A stretch of 64,000 nucleotides of DNA from Salinicola endophyticus (GCF_040536835.1 NZ_CP159578.1:434001-498000), one strand, 5' to 3'. Positions 50,674 through 58,483 are shown, counted from the stretch's first letter. The notes: generated by a model from the sequence alone, not told the origin. Numbers and translations: made by a program.

Positions 50674-50679
50674 ATGACG

Positions 50680-51045
50680 ATGTACGCCATCGATACCCTA
50701 GAGTTCGCGAGGCAACTGCGTACGGCCGGCTTCACTCAGGAGCAGGCCGAAGCGATTGCCGAGGCTCATGGACGAGCCTTCCGTGAGGCGGCCGAGCATA
50801 CGCTCGCCACCAAAACGGACCTTGCCGAGACTCGCGCTGCTCTGAAAACGGATATCGACGCTGTTCGAACCGACCTGAACCAGAAGATCGATTCTGTTCG
50901 TTCACAGCTGGACCAGAAGATCGATTCTGTTCGTTCCGAGCTGAAGATCGACATGGTCAAACTGGGTAATCAAATGACACTCCGCCTCGGTGGAATGTTT
51001 GCACTGGGTATCGCCTTTCTGACTGCGATCAAGTTTTTCAGCTAA
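50680..51045 (+). CDS. DUF1640-like coiled-coil membrane protein
   Basis: 121 residues. The layout matches the DUF1640/CCDC90-type group: an N-terminal helix (LEFARQLRTAGFTQEQAEAIAEAHG), a long coiled coil with an 11-residue repeat (TDLNQKIDSVRSQ, LDQKIDSVRSE) at about 45-95, and a single C-terminal membrane helix (MFALGIAFLTAIKFF). Probably membrane-tethered with the coiled coil in the cytoplasm. ATG 50680 has GGAG at proper spacing; ATG 50674 abuts the SD. Preceded by leader A. Function in ICEs unknown. Confidence 0.78.
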   Translation: MYAIDTLEFARQLRTAGFTQEQAEAIAEAHGRAFREAAEHTLATKTDLAETRAALKTDIDAVRTDLNQKIDSVRSQLDQKIDSVRSELKIDMVKLGNQMTLRLGGMFALGIAFLTAIKFFS

Positions 51046-51065
51046 TCGCACCGCATCACAACCTA

Positions 51066-51140
51066 CCCATCCGGGGGAACACTTTCCCCGATGGGGATGG
51101 TGTATCTCCTGGAGTTTTTTAGACTCAACTCAAGGAGTTA
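51066..51140 (+). promoter_or_regulatory. Structured leader B (before STY4534/DUF3577 gene)
   Basis: Hairpin 1: CGGGGGAA-CAC-TTTCCCCG (51072-51090), flanked by CCATCC/GGATGG (51067-51072, 51095-51100). It is followed by GGTGTATCTCC, whose CTCC can pair with GGAG at 51111-51114 or with the SD AGGAG (about 51132-51138). Closest in sequence to leader A (shared CGGG..AACACTT..CCCG core). Confidence 0.6.
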
Positions 51141-51144
51141 CATC

Positions 51145-51672
51145 ATGTCCAAATCGACCGATAACCAGTTCTTCGATCTCCACATCACCGGCGTGGGTTA
51201 CGTCAACCGGATTCGCCAGGTCACGCCCAAGCGTGGCGACCCATTCTGGGCTTGCGATATCTCGGCTTTGAACGGACCCGCGACGGATGTCGAGTACCGC
51301 CGATTCGATTGCCGCGTCAGCGGTGCCGAGGCGGAGAGACTGGTCAAGAAGTTCGCCGCGACGGTGGCCGATCGCAAGGAGAAAGGGCTTTCCGAGCCCA
51401 AGATCCTTGTCGGCTTCAAGCTGGGCGATCTGTACGCCGACCTGTTCACACGGACGAAAGGGGATCGCGCGGGTGAAACCGGCGTGAGCCTGAAAGCACG
51501 TCTGTTGTTCATCAACTGGGTCAAGGTGGATGGCGAGAAGGTCTATGAAGCGCCGCGGCGTGAAGAAGCGCCTTCTGACCAACCGCCTGCCGATACTCCC
51601 CAGGAGGAACCTCAAGCCGCTGCGCACACGGGCGACTGCGGTTCTGTCGGTGCTGCCGAGTCGGCTGCCTGA
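51145..51672 (+). CDS. STY4534-family ICE protein (DUF3577)
   Basis: 175 residues. Core FFDLHITGVGYVNRIRQVTPKRGDPFWACDISALNGP..VEYRRFDCRVSGAEAERLVKKF fits DUF3577, an SSB-like/OB-type family fixed in SPI-7-class ICEs and annotated as replication-associated. The C-terminal 35 residues are Pro/Glu/Ala-rich and disordered. ATG 51145 behind CAAGGAG. Preceded by leader B. A true replication role is family inference. Confidence 0.85.
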   Translation: MSKSTDNQFFDLHITGVGYVNRIRQVTPKRGDPFWACDISALNGPATDVEYRRFDCRVSGAEAERLVKKFAATVADRKEKGLSEPKILVGFKLGDLYADLFTRTKGDRAGETGVSLKARLLFINWVKVDGEKVYEAPRREEAPSDQPPADTPQEEPQAAAHTGDCGSVGAAESAA

Positions 51673-51689
51673 TTCCACCTCACTCGCCG

Positions 51690-51719
51690 CACTGACGGGA
51701 AGCTAGCCTCCCGTCAGTG
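51690..51719 (+). promoter_or_regulatory. Strong hairpin CACTGACGGGA/TCCCGTCAGTG downstream of the DUF3577 gene
   Basis: Perfect 11-bp stem with loop AGCTAGCC, 18 bp after the DUF3577 stop. No T-run follows (TCGGTTTCC), so it is not a typical intrinsic terminator. Its 5' strand CACTGACGG recurs in hairpin I of copy 2 and in the topB leader. Confidence 0.6.
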
Positions 51720-51731
51720 TCGGTTTCCATT

Positions 51732-51791
51732 CCACCCGCCTGGGGATTCACTCCCCAACCGGGCGGTGCATCTCCGCGCGAGACTTAGGAG
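51732..51791 (+). promoter_or_regulatory. Structured leader C (before 76-aa membrane protein)
   Basis: Hairpin 1: TGGGGA-TTCAC-TCCCCA (51741-51757) inside CCGCC/GGGCGG (51736-51740, 51761-51766). It is followed by GGTGCATCTCC. CTCC (51772-51775) is complementary to the SD GGAG (51788-51791) just before the gene. Confidence 0.65.
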
Positions 51792-51799
51792 TTGCGCCG

Positions 51800-52030
51800 A
51801 TGAAGCAGAAAAACCATGCGCTAGGTCTTGCCATCGCTGAGGCAATAGAGCGCATCGCTTCAACCATCGTAGCGGCCTGCATACTTGGCGGTGTCATCGC
51901 CCACCAAATTCAACTCGCCTATGCGGTGTTGGGTGGGGGTATTGCTACTGTCGTGGTGTTGGTCGCTGTCGTGTTGAGGGTTAGAATCAATCAATCCATT
52001 GACGCAGCCAAGGAGGCTGATGGCCAATGA
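51800..52030 (+). CDS. Small two-helix membrane protein
   Basis: 76 residues, ATG 51800 behind AGGAG of leader C. Two hydrophobic segments (about 17-35 IERIASTIVAACILGGVIA and 40-61 AYAVLGGGIATVVVLVAVVLRV) and a charged C-terminus. Unknown; possibly an envelope component of conjugation. Ends in an ATGA overlap with the next small gene. Confidence 0.7.
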   Translation: MKQKNHALGLAIAEAIERIASTIVAACILGGVIAHQIQLAYAVLGGGIATVVVLVAVVLRVRINQSIDAAKEADGQ

Positions 52031-52155
52031 ACGATGATTTGCTGCGATTTGCAGCCGTGATGGCTCCTTTCCTCATCCTCTCGGTTGGTGGTTTGGGCTA
52101 CGCCTGGCTGGTGCTCAAGGATCTGCAAAAACGCCAGAAGCATCGGCACCACTGA
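52027..52155 (+). CDS. 42-residue single-pass membrane peptide
   Basis: ATG 52027 overlaps the preceding stop (ATGA); stop at 52153-52155. One membrane helix (APFLILSVGGLGYAWLVL) and a very basic tail (KDLQKRQKHRHH). Unrecognised, but overlap, hydrophobicity and positive-inside tail support a real gene. Confidence 0.6.
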   Translation: MNDDLLRFAAVMAPFLILSVGGLGYAWLVLKDLQKRQKHRHH

Positions 52156-52171
52156 TGCGAGGTGATGACTG

Positions 52172-52291
52172 ATGGATTATGCAAACCTGCTGTTGGGCAC
52201 GATCTTCGTCGTGCTCTCCCTCTCGCTGGCCGTCGCGGGCGGCTACGCGTACGCCACTCTTCGCAAGATGGCAGCGCGTCGTAAACGCTGA
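52172..52291 (+). CDS. 39-residue single-pass membrane peptide
   Basis: ATG 52172 to TGA 52289-52291, 16 bp after the previous stop; GAGGTGATG precedes. One membrane helix (LLLGTIFVVLSLSLAVAGGYAYA) with basic tail (RKMAARRKR). Same architecture as the 42-residue neighbour; a terminator follows 24 bp later. Confidence 0.6.
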   Translation: MDYANLLLGTIFVVLSLSLAVAGGYAYATLRKMAARRKR

Positions 52292-52315
52292 TCCAGCCTG
52301 AACTTGTCATTCAAG

Positions 52316-52340
52316 ACAGCCTCCTCCCGGAGGCTGTTTT
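52316..52340 (+). terminator. Terminator after the small membrane-protein genes
   Basis: ACAGCCTCC / GGAGGCTGT stem (52316-52337) with loop TCCC, followed by TTTTC. Confidence 0.9.
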
Positions 52341-52393
52341 CATGACAGTTTCACGAATCTCTAGCGCCAAGACGGTCTCGTTGCCAGACGGGC

Positions 52394-52462
52394 TTAACCT
52401 TTCTTCTTCCACCTGGGGCCCTTTCCCGGTGGGATGGCCTCACTCATTTTGAGGCTATCGAC
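52394..52462 (+). promoter_or_regulatory. Structured leader D (before 78-aa gene)
   Basis: TTAACCTTTCTT (52394-52405), a variant of the TTAACGTTTC motif, then hairpin 1 CCACC..GGTGG (52409-52413, 52428-52432) with inner GGG/CCC. Hairpin 2 is GCCTCA/TGAGGC (52437-52442, 52450-52455), which sequesters the GAGG that serves as SD, eight bases before ATG 52463. Confidence 0.65.
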
Positions 52463-52699
52463 ATGCACTGCTACTGCCTGAAGCCGGAACCTGGCGGTCA
52501 TACCCTTTATGAAGGCGATGCAATCTGGTCTGCCGTCGCGGTGGGGTATCTACGCCAGGCACACGACTGCGAACGCAATCGGGGGAGCGCTGCCTGGATT
52601 GTATTCGACCGGCTGGGGCGCTCCTTCACTGGTGACTCGCCCGAGGCGGCGCTCGAGGCTTTTTCGGCCCGCCCTGTGATAGACGTTGCAGTCACCTGA
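52463..52699 (+). CDS. Hypothetical ICE protein
   Basis: 78 residues, soluble, mixed alpha/beta (DAIWSAVAVGYLRQAHDCERNRGSAAWIVFDRLGRSFTGDSPEAALEAF). No recognised domain. It has its own leader D and is separated from the previous unit by a terminator, so it is likely an independent transcription unit. Confidence 0.6.
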   Translation: MHCYCLKPEPGGHTLYEGDAIWSAVAVGYLRQAHDCERNRGSAAWIVFDRLGRSFTGDSPEAALEAFSARPVIDVAVT

Positions 52700-52715
52700 T
52701 CATCTTCTGAACCTA

Positions 52716-52773
52716 CACACCCACTCAGGGGTCATGCCCCTGAGTGGGTGTGGCTCCGCCTGACCATTGGAGC
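52716..52773 (+). promoter_or_regulatory. Structured leader E (before 264-aa gene)
   Basis: Perfect 16-bp stem CACACCCACTCAGGGG with its complement (52716-52731, 52737-52752), loop TCATG. Hairpin 2: GCTCC (52753-52757) with GGAGC (52769-52773). The GGAG in its 3' strand is the SD for ATG 52780, so the leader can occlude ribosome binding. Confidence 0.7.
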
Positions 52774-52779
52774 AAGGCC

Positions 52780-53574
52780 ATGAATGCACAGAGCTATGAG
52801 CTAAATCCTGACGCCATCAACGTCATCCTGGCGGCGCTGCGCTACCTGCAGCGTGACTCGGATAGCCTTCCGGGCGAGATCGGGGAGCTTGCCGAGGATA
52901 GCCTGGCGCGTGTCGACATCGACGATTTGTGTGAGCACCTCAACTTCGGCGGCGGCGGTATCACGCACACCGGCCAGCATGAGGTTCTGCTGTCGAAGAT
53001 GCGTGCCGAGCTGTCGCGTCCCGAGTGGAACTCTGACACGTCGGCCAGCCTGGCCACCGAGCTGGCCGACGCGGGCTGGCCGATCTTCTTCCCAGAGAAC
53101 GAGGGATGGTATCTGGAGGTCATTGATGGCGCCTATGCAGTGGTGCCAAGAGCAGATGGCCCGTTTCGTTCCGAGACCGAAGCGATGGTGTGGATCGCTA
53201 CCCGCTTCTCCGAAGGGAGCACGTGGCATGGCCAGGTACTGGATGTCGTCGGTATGACAGCCTGTGGCCATCAACGTCCGCTCCTGGAGATCGAGGGCTA
53301 TGCGGCGAACGCGATCGATGTCGTGGTGATGAACCCCTTGATGCCCCAGCAGCGACTGGAGGTTGGTTATCGACAGCTACCTCAGTCTGTCCGTGGGGCA
53401 CGAGAGGCCGGGCAGCGGGGAGCCTGGAACCTCTACCGCCGCAAGGCGTGCGGTGAAGCGGAGTGGATCGAGGAGCACGCCTCGCCACTCTGTGCGCTCA
53501 AGTCGACTGCCTCGCTTCTGGGCGCGGGATTCGATGATCAGACACTGCAGCGATTAATCAGCTATTTCGAATGA
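52780..53574 (+). CDS. Hypothetical ICE protein
   Basis: 264 residues from ATG 52780. Soluble; N-terminal helical part (AINVILAALRYLQRDSDSLPGEIGELAEDSL), followed by WPIFFPENEGWYLEVIDGAYAVVPRADGPFRSETEAMVWIATRF and a C-terminal helical part. No domain recognised. Own leader (E) and own terminator, thus probably monocistronic. It lies directly before the pilus operon. Confidence 0.65.
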   Translation: MNAQSYELNPDAINVILAALRYLQRDSDSLPGEIGELAEDSLARVDIDDLCEHLNFGGGGITHTGQHEVLLSKMRAELSRPEWNSDTSASLATELADAGWPIFFPENEGWYLEVIDGAYAVVPRADGPFRSETEAMVWIATRFSEGSTWHGQVLDVVGMTACGHQRPLLEIEGYAANAIDVVVMNPLMPQQRLEVGYRQLPQSVRGAREAGQRGAWNLYRRKACGEAEWIEEHASPLCALKSTASLLGAGFDDQTLQRLISYFE

Positions 53575-53583
53575 AATTTAATC

Positions 53584-53608
53584 AAGCGCCCTGCGGGGCG
53601 CTTTTTTT
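53584..53608 (+). terminator. Terminator before the pil operon
   Basis: AAGCGCCC / GGGCGCTT stem (53584-53603), loop TGCG, with a T7 tract (53602-53608). Confidence 0.93.
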
Positions 53609-53711
53609 GTCAAGAAACATTGCGATTCGAATTAAACGTTTTTTGTGACGCTAGTTGACGATCCGCTCACGCTATCGGCATTGCCCATTATTCGATGTCG
53701 AGGCTTCGTCA

Positions 53712-54920
53712 ATGCCAATGTCGCGCGTGAGTTTAGCCACGATCACGCTGGTCACCGTGCTTTCCGGCTGCCAGAGCACCCAGACCGTGGCTACGCCTCC
53801 GGTACCCAAGCCGGCGCCACCCAAACTGTTGGGTTGGGAGGCGGTGAATTCGACGCTCGCGCCGGACGACGATCAGGTGAAGGTGTCACGCGAGGGACGT
53901 TATACCCTGGTCTCGGCGCGCCCGCGCCAGGGGCAGCGTGATCTGCTGCAGCAGTCGATCGAGATCAATATCCCCGCCGGCGTCGAAGCCGATGTCGGCA
54001 CCGCTCTTCGATACGTGCTGGATGAGTCGGGATACACCCTGTTCGGCGCGGTCACGGATGCACAGCGGCGCCTCTACAGCCGGCCGCTGCCGGCGGCGCA
54101 TCATCATCTCGGGCCCATGCCGCTTTCGGAGGCGCTTCAGCTCTTGGCGGGGGAGCCCTGGCAGCTTTATGTCGATCGGGTAGGGCGCGAGGTGACATAT
54201 CGCCTACCCAAGGGCATGCGCTGGCAGTCGCCCGCCAAGGTGATCGTGGCCCGTCACACTGAGCCCGGTACAAAGAACGCCTCCCACCAGGCTTCGGCGG
54301 TACCACGCCAACCGGGTGGGGATCAGCCTCAGCGTGAGATGACGAAGCACGAACGGCGAGTCGTCTCCACTCATCCCGCGAAGGGTGAGCCCACTTCATC
54401 GGTAGCGCCGACCCCGAAGCCAGGCGCACCGTCCCCTCAAGCATCGGAGGCTACGGCGCCCCCGCCGAGTCTGCTCGCCAGCATCAGTACAGGGTCTGTG
54501 GTAAAGACACCGCTTCCCCGACGCGACACGTCAGCGACGACGAGACCTGCGGCGCCTCCCGCCAAGATCGAGGTGGCGACGGCGATCGCCGCGGCCGGCT
54601 CCACTGCCAAAGCGTCGCCGCAGAAGAAGGCGGCCATCGCTCCCGTGACCCAGGCGAGGGCGATACCCGAGTGGACGCTGGATACCGGTCAATCGCTGCG
54701 TGAGGGGCTGGATGAGTGGAGCACGCGAGCGCACTGGCGTCTGGTGTGGAGTGCGGACTACGACTATCAGCTCCGCGCGCCGCTGCGCTTTAGCGGCGAT
54801 TTCCTCGCTGCGTTGCAGTCCGTCTCCGAAACCTACCGGCGTGCCAAGAGGCCGCTCTACGTGGACACGTATCCCTCTCAGCGTCTCGTGGTGGTGTCTC
54901 CCATGCGGGGGAATGACTGA
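53712..54920 (+). CDS. pilL: PilL-like type IVB pilus lipoprotein (TcpQ-domain)
   Basis: 402 residues. Signal peptide with lipobox VLSGC (Cys20). N-terminal domain (INIPAGVEADVGTALRYVLDESGYTLFGAV..LYSRPLPAAHHHLGPMPLSEALQLLAGEPWQLYVDRVGREVTY) is the PilL N-terminal type. A Pro/Ala/Thr-rich linker follows (about 180-310), then a C-terminal TcpQ-like domain (TLDTGQSLREGLDEWSTRAHWRLVW..LYVDTYPSQRLVVVSP). ATG 53712 is chosen by signal peptide and GAGG; the frame is open upstream. First gene of the conjugative pilus operon. Confidence 0.88.
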   Translation: MPMSRVSLATITLVTVLSGCQSTQTVATPPVPKPAPPKLLGWEAVNSTLAPDDDQVKVSREGRYTLVSARPRQGQRDLLQQSIEINIPAGVEADVGTALRYVLDESGYTLFGAVTDAQRRLYSRPLPAAHHHLGPMPLSEALQLLAGEPWQLYVDRVGREVTYRLPKGMRWQSPAKVIVARHTEPGTKNASHQASAVPRQPGGDQPQREMTKHERRVVSTHPAKGEPTSSVAPTPKPGAPSPQASEATAPPPSLLASISTGSVVKTPLPRRDTSATTRPAAPPAKIEVATAIAAAGSTAKASPQKKAAIAPVTQARAIPEWTLDTGQSLREGLDEWSTRAHWRLVWSADYDYQLRAPLRFSGDFLAALQSVSETYRRAKRPLYVDTYPSQRLVVVSPMRGND

Positions 54921-56617
54921 TGCGCTCGACCCTCTCTGCCCTGCTGCTTGCCGGCGTTTCCCTCGGGATGACGGGATGCTCTGCGATCAAGAACATCGAC
55001 CAGACTCAGGATCGGGCTGAAACCCAGAGTCGTATCGCGCACTCGCTGCTCGAGCAGCGGCAACAGGCCGAGACCCAACGACCGCTCTTCCGCGTCAACG
55101 AAGGCATGTGGGTCGATGACAAGCCTGTGGCGATCCCCAAGCCTCAGCCCGCGTTCCTGGACTGCGAGGTCACCTATCGCCCTCAGCGCCAGGTCACGCT
55201 GTCGGAACTGACACGCCGTGTCAGCAGCCTGTGTCACGTGTCGATTCGCATCACCCCGGACGCACAACGCTATCTTGATCCCAGCTCGACCCCCAGCGCG
55301 GCGGAGGCATCGGGAGATGCGGGTATGGAGCAACAGCTGGGGCTACCGGACTCCAGTGGTTCGAGCTGGTCGGGCGGTGCGCGAAGCACCTCTATGGGGC
55401 GCGTCAAGCGAGTGTCGATCGATTGGCTGGGTGGGCCGCTCAATGCGCTGCTGGATCAAGTCACCGCGGATCTGGGGCTCTCCTGGAGCTACGACGCGAA
55501 TCGGCCCGATCCCAGCATCGAGGTCAGCTATCTCCAGAGCAAGACCTTCCCGATCTACTCCTTCGCGATGTCGTCGAGCTGGTCCAGCCGGGTCAATAGT
55601 GGCACGTCAGTGTCCACTGGCAGCGGTGCCGGTGGCGGCAGCTCGGGGGGGAGTGATTCGGGTGTCAGCGGCCAGACCGGCAGCGAGTCTTCCTCTCAGA
55701 TGACCTTGGCAACCGACGTTCTCGCCGATATCAATCAGGATATCGGCACCATGCTCACGCCTGGGGTGGGCCGAATGTCGATGTCCACCTCGACCGGCTC
55801 CGTGACAGTCAAAGACGTGCCGGCGGTGATCGACCAGGTGTCGCGGTATGTCGAGCGTTTGAACAAGCTGCTGACACAGCAGGTGGTGATCAATGCCAAG
55901 GTGATCAACGTCCGGCTGAGTCGGAGTGACGCGCTTGGCATCGACTGGGGTGCCGTGTATCAGTCTGCGGCCAAGAGTCTGGGCATCAAGCTGGGTGCCT
56001 CCGGCAACGCCGCGATCAATGGGGCGAGCCAGCTCACCTTCAACGTGCTCGATACCTCCAACAGCACCCTGGCCGGCACTCGGGCGATCCTGTCAGCGCT
56101 GTCGAAGCAGGGCGCCGTCAGTGTCTCTGCGTCGCCGTCAGCGACCACCACCAATCTGCAGCCGGTACCCATCCAGGTCGCTCGCCAGACAGCCTACCTG
56201 CAGTCCTCTTCGACGACGGCCACCACCGATGTGGGGCTCACCAGCGAGCTGACCCCTGGGACCGTGACGACTGGGCTCAATATGAATGTGCTGCCGTACG
56301 TGCTTCCAGAGTCCGGGAGCAACGAGATCCTTCTGCAATTCAACATCTCGCTGTCCTCTCTGATCGCCCTCAGGACGGTCTCCAGTGGAGATCAGTCGAT
56401 CCAGGTGCCGGAGATCGACAGCCGATCCTTCTCGCAGCGAGTCCGTATCCGCAGCGGCGAGACGCTGGTGCTGACGGGGTTCGATCAGACCAGTGACTCG
56501 GCTGATCGCAGCGGTGTAGGCAATCCCAACAACATTTTGCTCGGTGGCCAGCGAAGCGCCGAGCATCAGCGGGATGTCGTGGTGATCCTGCTCACGCCGG
56601 TCTTGAGGTCGTCATGA
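54920..56617 (+). CDS. pilN: Type IVB pilus outer-membrane secretin PilN
   Basis: 565 residues. Lipobox GMTGC (Cys20) marks a lipoprotein secretin as in R64 PilN and BfpB. N-domains (VTYRPQRQVTLSELTRRVSSLCHVSIRI) precede a Ser/Gly-rich insertion around 215-255. The C-terminal secretin core has the typical NAKVINVRLSRSDALGIDWGAVYQ and EIDSRSFSQRVRIRSGETLVLTGF..HQRDVVVILLTPVL. Forms the pilus exit pore. One-base overlap with pilL, and overlap with pilO. Confidence 0.94.
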   Translation: MRSTLSALLLAGVSLGMTGCSAIKNIDQTQDRAETQSRIAHSLLEQRQQAETQRPLFRVNEGMWVDDKPVAIPKPQPAFLDCEVTYRPQRQVTLSELTRRVSSLCHVSIRITPDAQRYLDPSSTPSAAEASGDAGMEQQLGLPDSSGSSWSGGARSTSMGRVKRVSIDWLGGPLNALLDQVTADLGLSWSYDANRPDPSIEVSYLQSKTFPIYSFAMSSSWSSRVNSGTSVSTGSGAGGGSSGGSDSGVSGQTGSESSSQMTLATDVLADINQDIGTMLTPGVGRMSMSTSTGSVTVKDVPAVIDQVSRYVERLNKLLTQQVVINAKVINVRLSRSDALGIDWGAVYQSAAKSLGIKLGASGNAAINGASQLTFNVLDTSNSTLAGTRAILSALSKQGAVSVSASPSATTTNLQPVPIQVARQTAYLQSSSTTATTDVGLTSELTPGTVTTGLNMNVLPYVLPESGSNEILLQFNISLSSLIALRTVSSGDQSIQVPEIDSRSFSQRVRIRSGETLVLTGFDQTSDSADRSGVGNPNNILLGGQRSAEHQRDVVVILLTPVLRSS

Positions 56618-57975
56618 ACGAGCACGTGGTCCAGCACCGCGGCCGGGATTATGTGGCCGGACTGTTCTGGCAGGTGATGTCAGCGCGGACCGGTGCGCGC
56701 GAGCTGCGTGAGAGGGGCCAGGAACTCCAGTTCCAGAGTGTTGCGATGCGGCGATTGCCCGGGCGTCTCGGGGTGGGGTTCGGTAATCGAGGGAAGGGAT
56801 TCAGTCTGGCGTCTCTGATCGCCGACCGGCAAGGCCCTAAGAGCGTGACGATCCTCGAGCTTCCCGCCGATGCCGAGCAGGAGGAGACGATTTACGCCCT
56901 GGTCGCTGTCGACGAGGGCGGGCTGATCATGCCCGGGTTCGATATCGCAGGGCCCGAGGCGCAGATCCGCAACGGCCTCGTCGACCTCGTTGCCATGCAT
57001 CCCATATCGGACGGGGACTTCCGGCTCACGATGCCGGCGCACTTTGGGTTTGGCGAGAGCGATAGTGAGACTTCGCTCGCGGCGTTTTTCGAGCAGCGTC
57101 CGCGGCGACGTGAGCTGCAGCGCGCCAGACTCATCGTCCTCTCCACGACCTCGCTCGCCGCACGGCGGCGGCGGCTCGCGCTCGCCGCGGGCGGACTGAC
57201 CCTGTTGGCGGGCTGCATCGTTGGGTACAGCTGGTATCAGCACTATCTCGATAGCCAGGCCGCGAAGCGGGCGGCGGCAGAGCAGGCCCGCCGCGAGGCT
57301 GAGCATGCTGCGGAGCTTGAGGCCCAGCGCCAAGCCTTGCTGGCGCATCCCTGGAAGTCCGAAGCCACCAATCTCGGCAAAGCCTGCATCGCGCGAATCC
57401 TCGAAATGCCGGTTTTCGTGGCCGGTTGGCCGTTGACCGGCGCCGAGTGCGACAAGGATCAGCTGATCCTCAGCTATGCGCGCTCGGAAGGATTGAGCAC
57501 CCAGAATTTTCAGGCAGCACGTGCCAGGGCGTTTGCGTCTAGCGCAGAAGTCGCCTTTGGCGAGCGGGGCGAGGAAGCCCGAGTTCGCCTGCCCGAACCT
57601 GTTGCGCACCCTCAGTACCGCGACGAGTCGCTGCCTCTGCCGCAGGGACAACTCGTAGCCTTCACCTCGGTGTTCCAGCGCGTGGCGCAGCCGGTGAATT
57701 TCTCTCGCCGCGACGAGGCACCGGTGAAGGTGCTGTTACCGGGAGAAGTGCCGAGTGATGACGCACCGACGGTGCAACTCCCGTGGAACACCTTCGACTT
57801 CGATTTCCAAGGTGGGGCGCTAGCCATGCTGGTAGCTCGAGACCTGGATCTGCCCGGGGTTCGAATCAAAAGGGTCACGCTGTCGCTCAACGCACTGAAG
57901 AACGGAGACGGTGTGCAAGTAGAGCGCGCGTCATGGCATGTCACAGGAGATTTCTATGCCGATGCCAAATCGTGA
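56614..57975 (+). CDS. pilO: Type IVB pilus assembly protein PilO
   Basis: 453 residues. A cytoplasmic N-terminal domain (about 1-185), one membrane helix (LALAAGGLTLLAGCIVGYSWY, about 188-208), an Ala/Glu-rich coiled segment and a periplasmic C-terminal domain. This is the PilO2-type topology of R64/SPI-7 pili, part of the inner-membrane assembly platform. Overlaps pilN (ATGA) and pilP. Confidence 0.85.
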   Translation: MNEHVVQHRGRDYVAGLFWQVMSARTGARELRERGQELQFQSVAMRRLPGRLGVGFGNRGKGFSLASLIADRQGPKSVTILELPADAEQEETIYALVAVDEGGLIMPGFDIAGPEAQIRNGLVDLVAMHPISDGDFRLTMPAHFGFGESDSETSLAAFFEQRPRRRELQRARLIVLSTTSLAARRRRLALAAGGLTLLAGCIVGYSWYQHYLDSQAAKRAAAEQARREAEHAAELEAQRQALLAHPWKSEATNLGKACIARILEMPVFVAGWPLTGAECDKDQLILSYARSEGLSTQNFQAARARAFASSAEVAFGERGEEARVRLPEPVAHPQYRDESLPLPQGQLVAFTSVFQRVAQPVNFSRRDEAPVKVLLPGEVPSDDAPTVQLPWNTFDFDFQGGALAMLVARDLDLPGVRIKRVTLSLNALKNGDGVQVERASWHVTGDFYADAKS

Positions 57976-58483
57976 TCGTCAGGGCCGGCAGCAGACGGCA
58001 GTTGCTGTCTGCGTGCTCGCTCTGCTGATGCTCTTCTCGGGCACGAGCGTCGCCGCGGAGTCGGATGTCCAACCGGACCCGACCCTCGACAAGCTGTCGA
58101 GCCTGCTGCGCGGCAATCTGCTGCTGGAAGCCCAGGCGCGTCAGAAGGCGCTGCTCGCAGAACTGGATGGCAGCGATCCGACCGCAGTACCTGCACCCGC
58201 GACGGCGACAGCTCCTGAAGCTCCTATGGAGGCTGGTGAGCCGGCCACTGATTCAGTAGTACAGCACCGCAAGCCGACGACACTTCCCCAGCCAGTCGCC
58301 ATTTATGGCGGCGGTGGGGCATGGGTGGCCTCATTGCTGCTGCCCGATGGCAGGCAAGTCGATGTGCGTGCCGGGCAGCGTCTCGATGCGTATCGGGTGC
58401 GCGGTATCGATGCGACCACGGTGGTCCTGCAGGATGCCGAGGGTAAGCCACATACCTTGACGCTTGTCGGGGGGCCGTCATGA
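57956..58483 (+). CDS. pilP: Type IVB pilus assembly protein PilP
   Basis: 175 residues from ATG 57956, with AGGAG directly upstream. Signal/anchor segment (TAVAVCVLALLMLFSGTSVAA), a coiled helix (LDKLSSLLRGNLLLEAQARQKALLAEL), a Pro/Ala linker, and a C-terminal beta domain (AWVASLLLPDGRQVDVRAGQRLDAYRVRGIDATTVVLQDAEGK) like the homology region of PilP/GspC proteins. Periplasmic connector between PilO and the secretin. Overlaps both neighbours. Confidence 0.85.
   Translation: MPMPNRDRQGRQQTAVAVCVLALLMLFSGTSVAAESDVQPDPTLDKLSSLLRGNLLLEAQARQKALLAELDGSDPTAVPAPATATAPEAPMEAGEPATDSVVQHRKPTTLPQPVAIYGGGGAWVASLLLPDGRQVDVRAGQRLDAYRVRGIDATTVVLQDAEGKPHTLTLVGGPS

Larger units (their letters stand above)
49898..50679. 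other. 780-bp gene-free tract rich in inverted repeats
   Basis: No supported gene. It holds two copies of a multi-hairpin element (near 49921-50030 and 50490-50580) and leader A. Other dyads between them are GGTCGAC-CGGTC-GTCGACC (50092-50110), ACTGGCCAGCC with GGCTGGCCGGT (50130-50140/50165-50175, one mismatch), GTGCG..CGCAC around 50230-50246, and ACCGT-A-ACGGT (50248-50258). Such density suits structured RNA or an origin of transfer; no relaxase gene is adjacent. Confidence 0.6.

Noticed and set aside
52316-52340. Member of the leader-hairpin family
   Set aside because: It has a T-run and follows a stop codon, and it lacks the GGTG..CTCC tail. It is an ordinary terminator.
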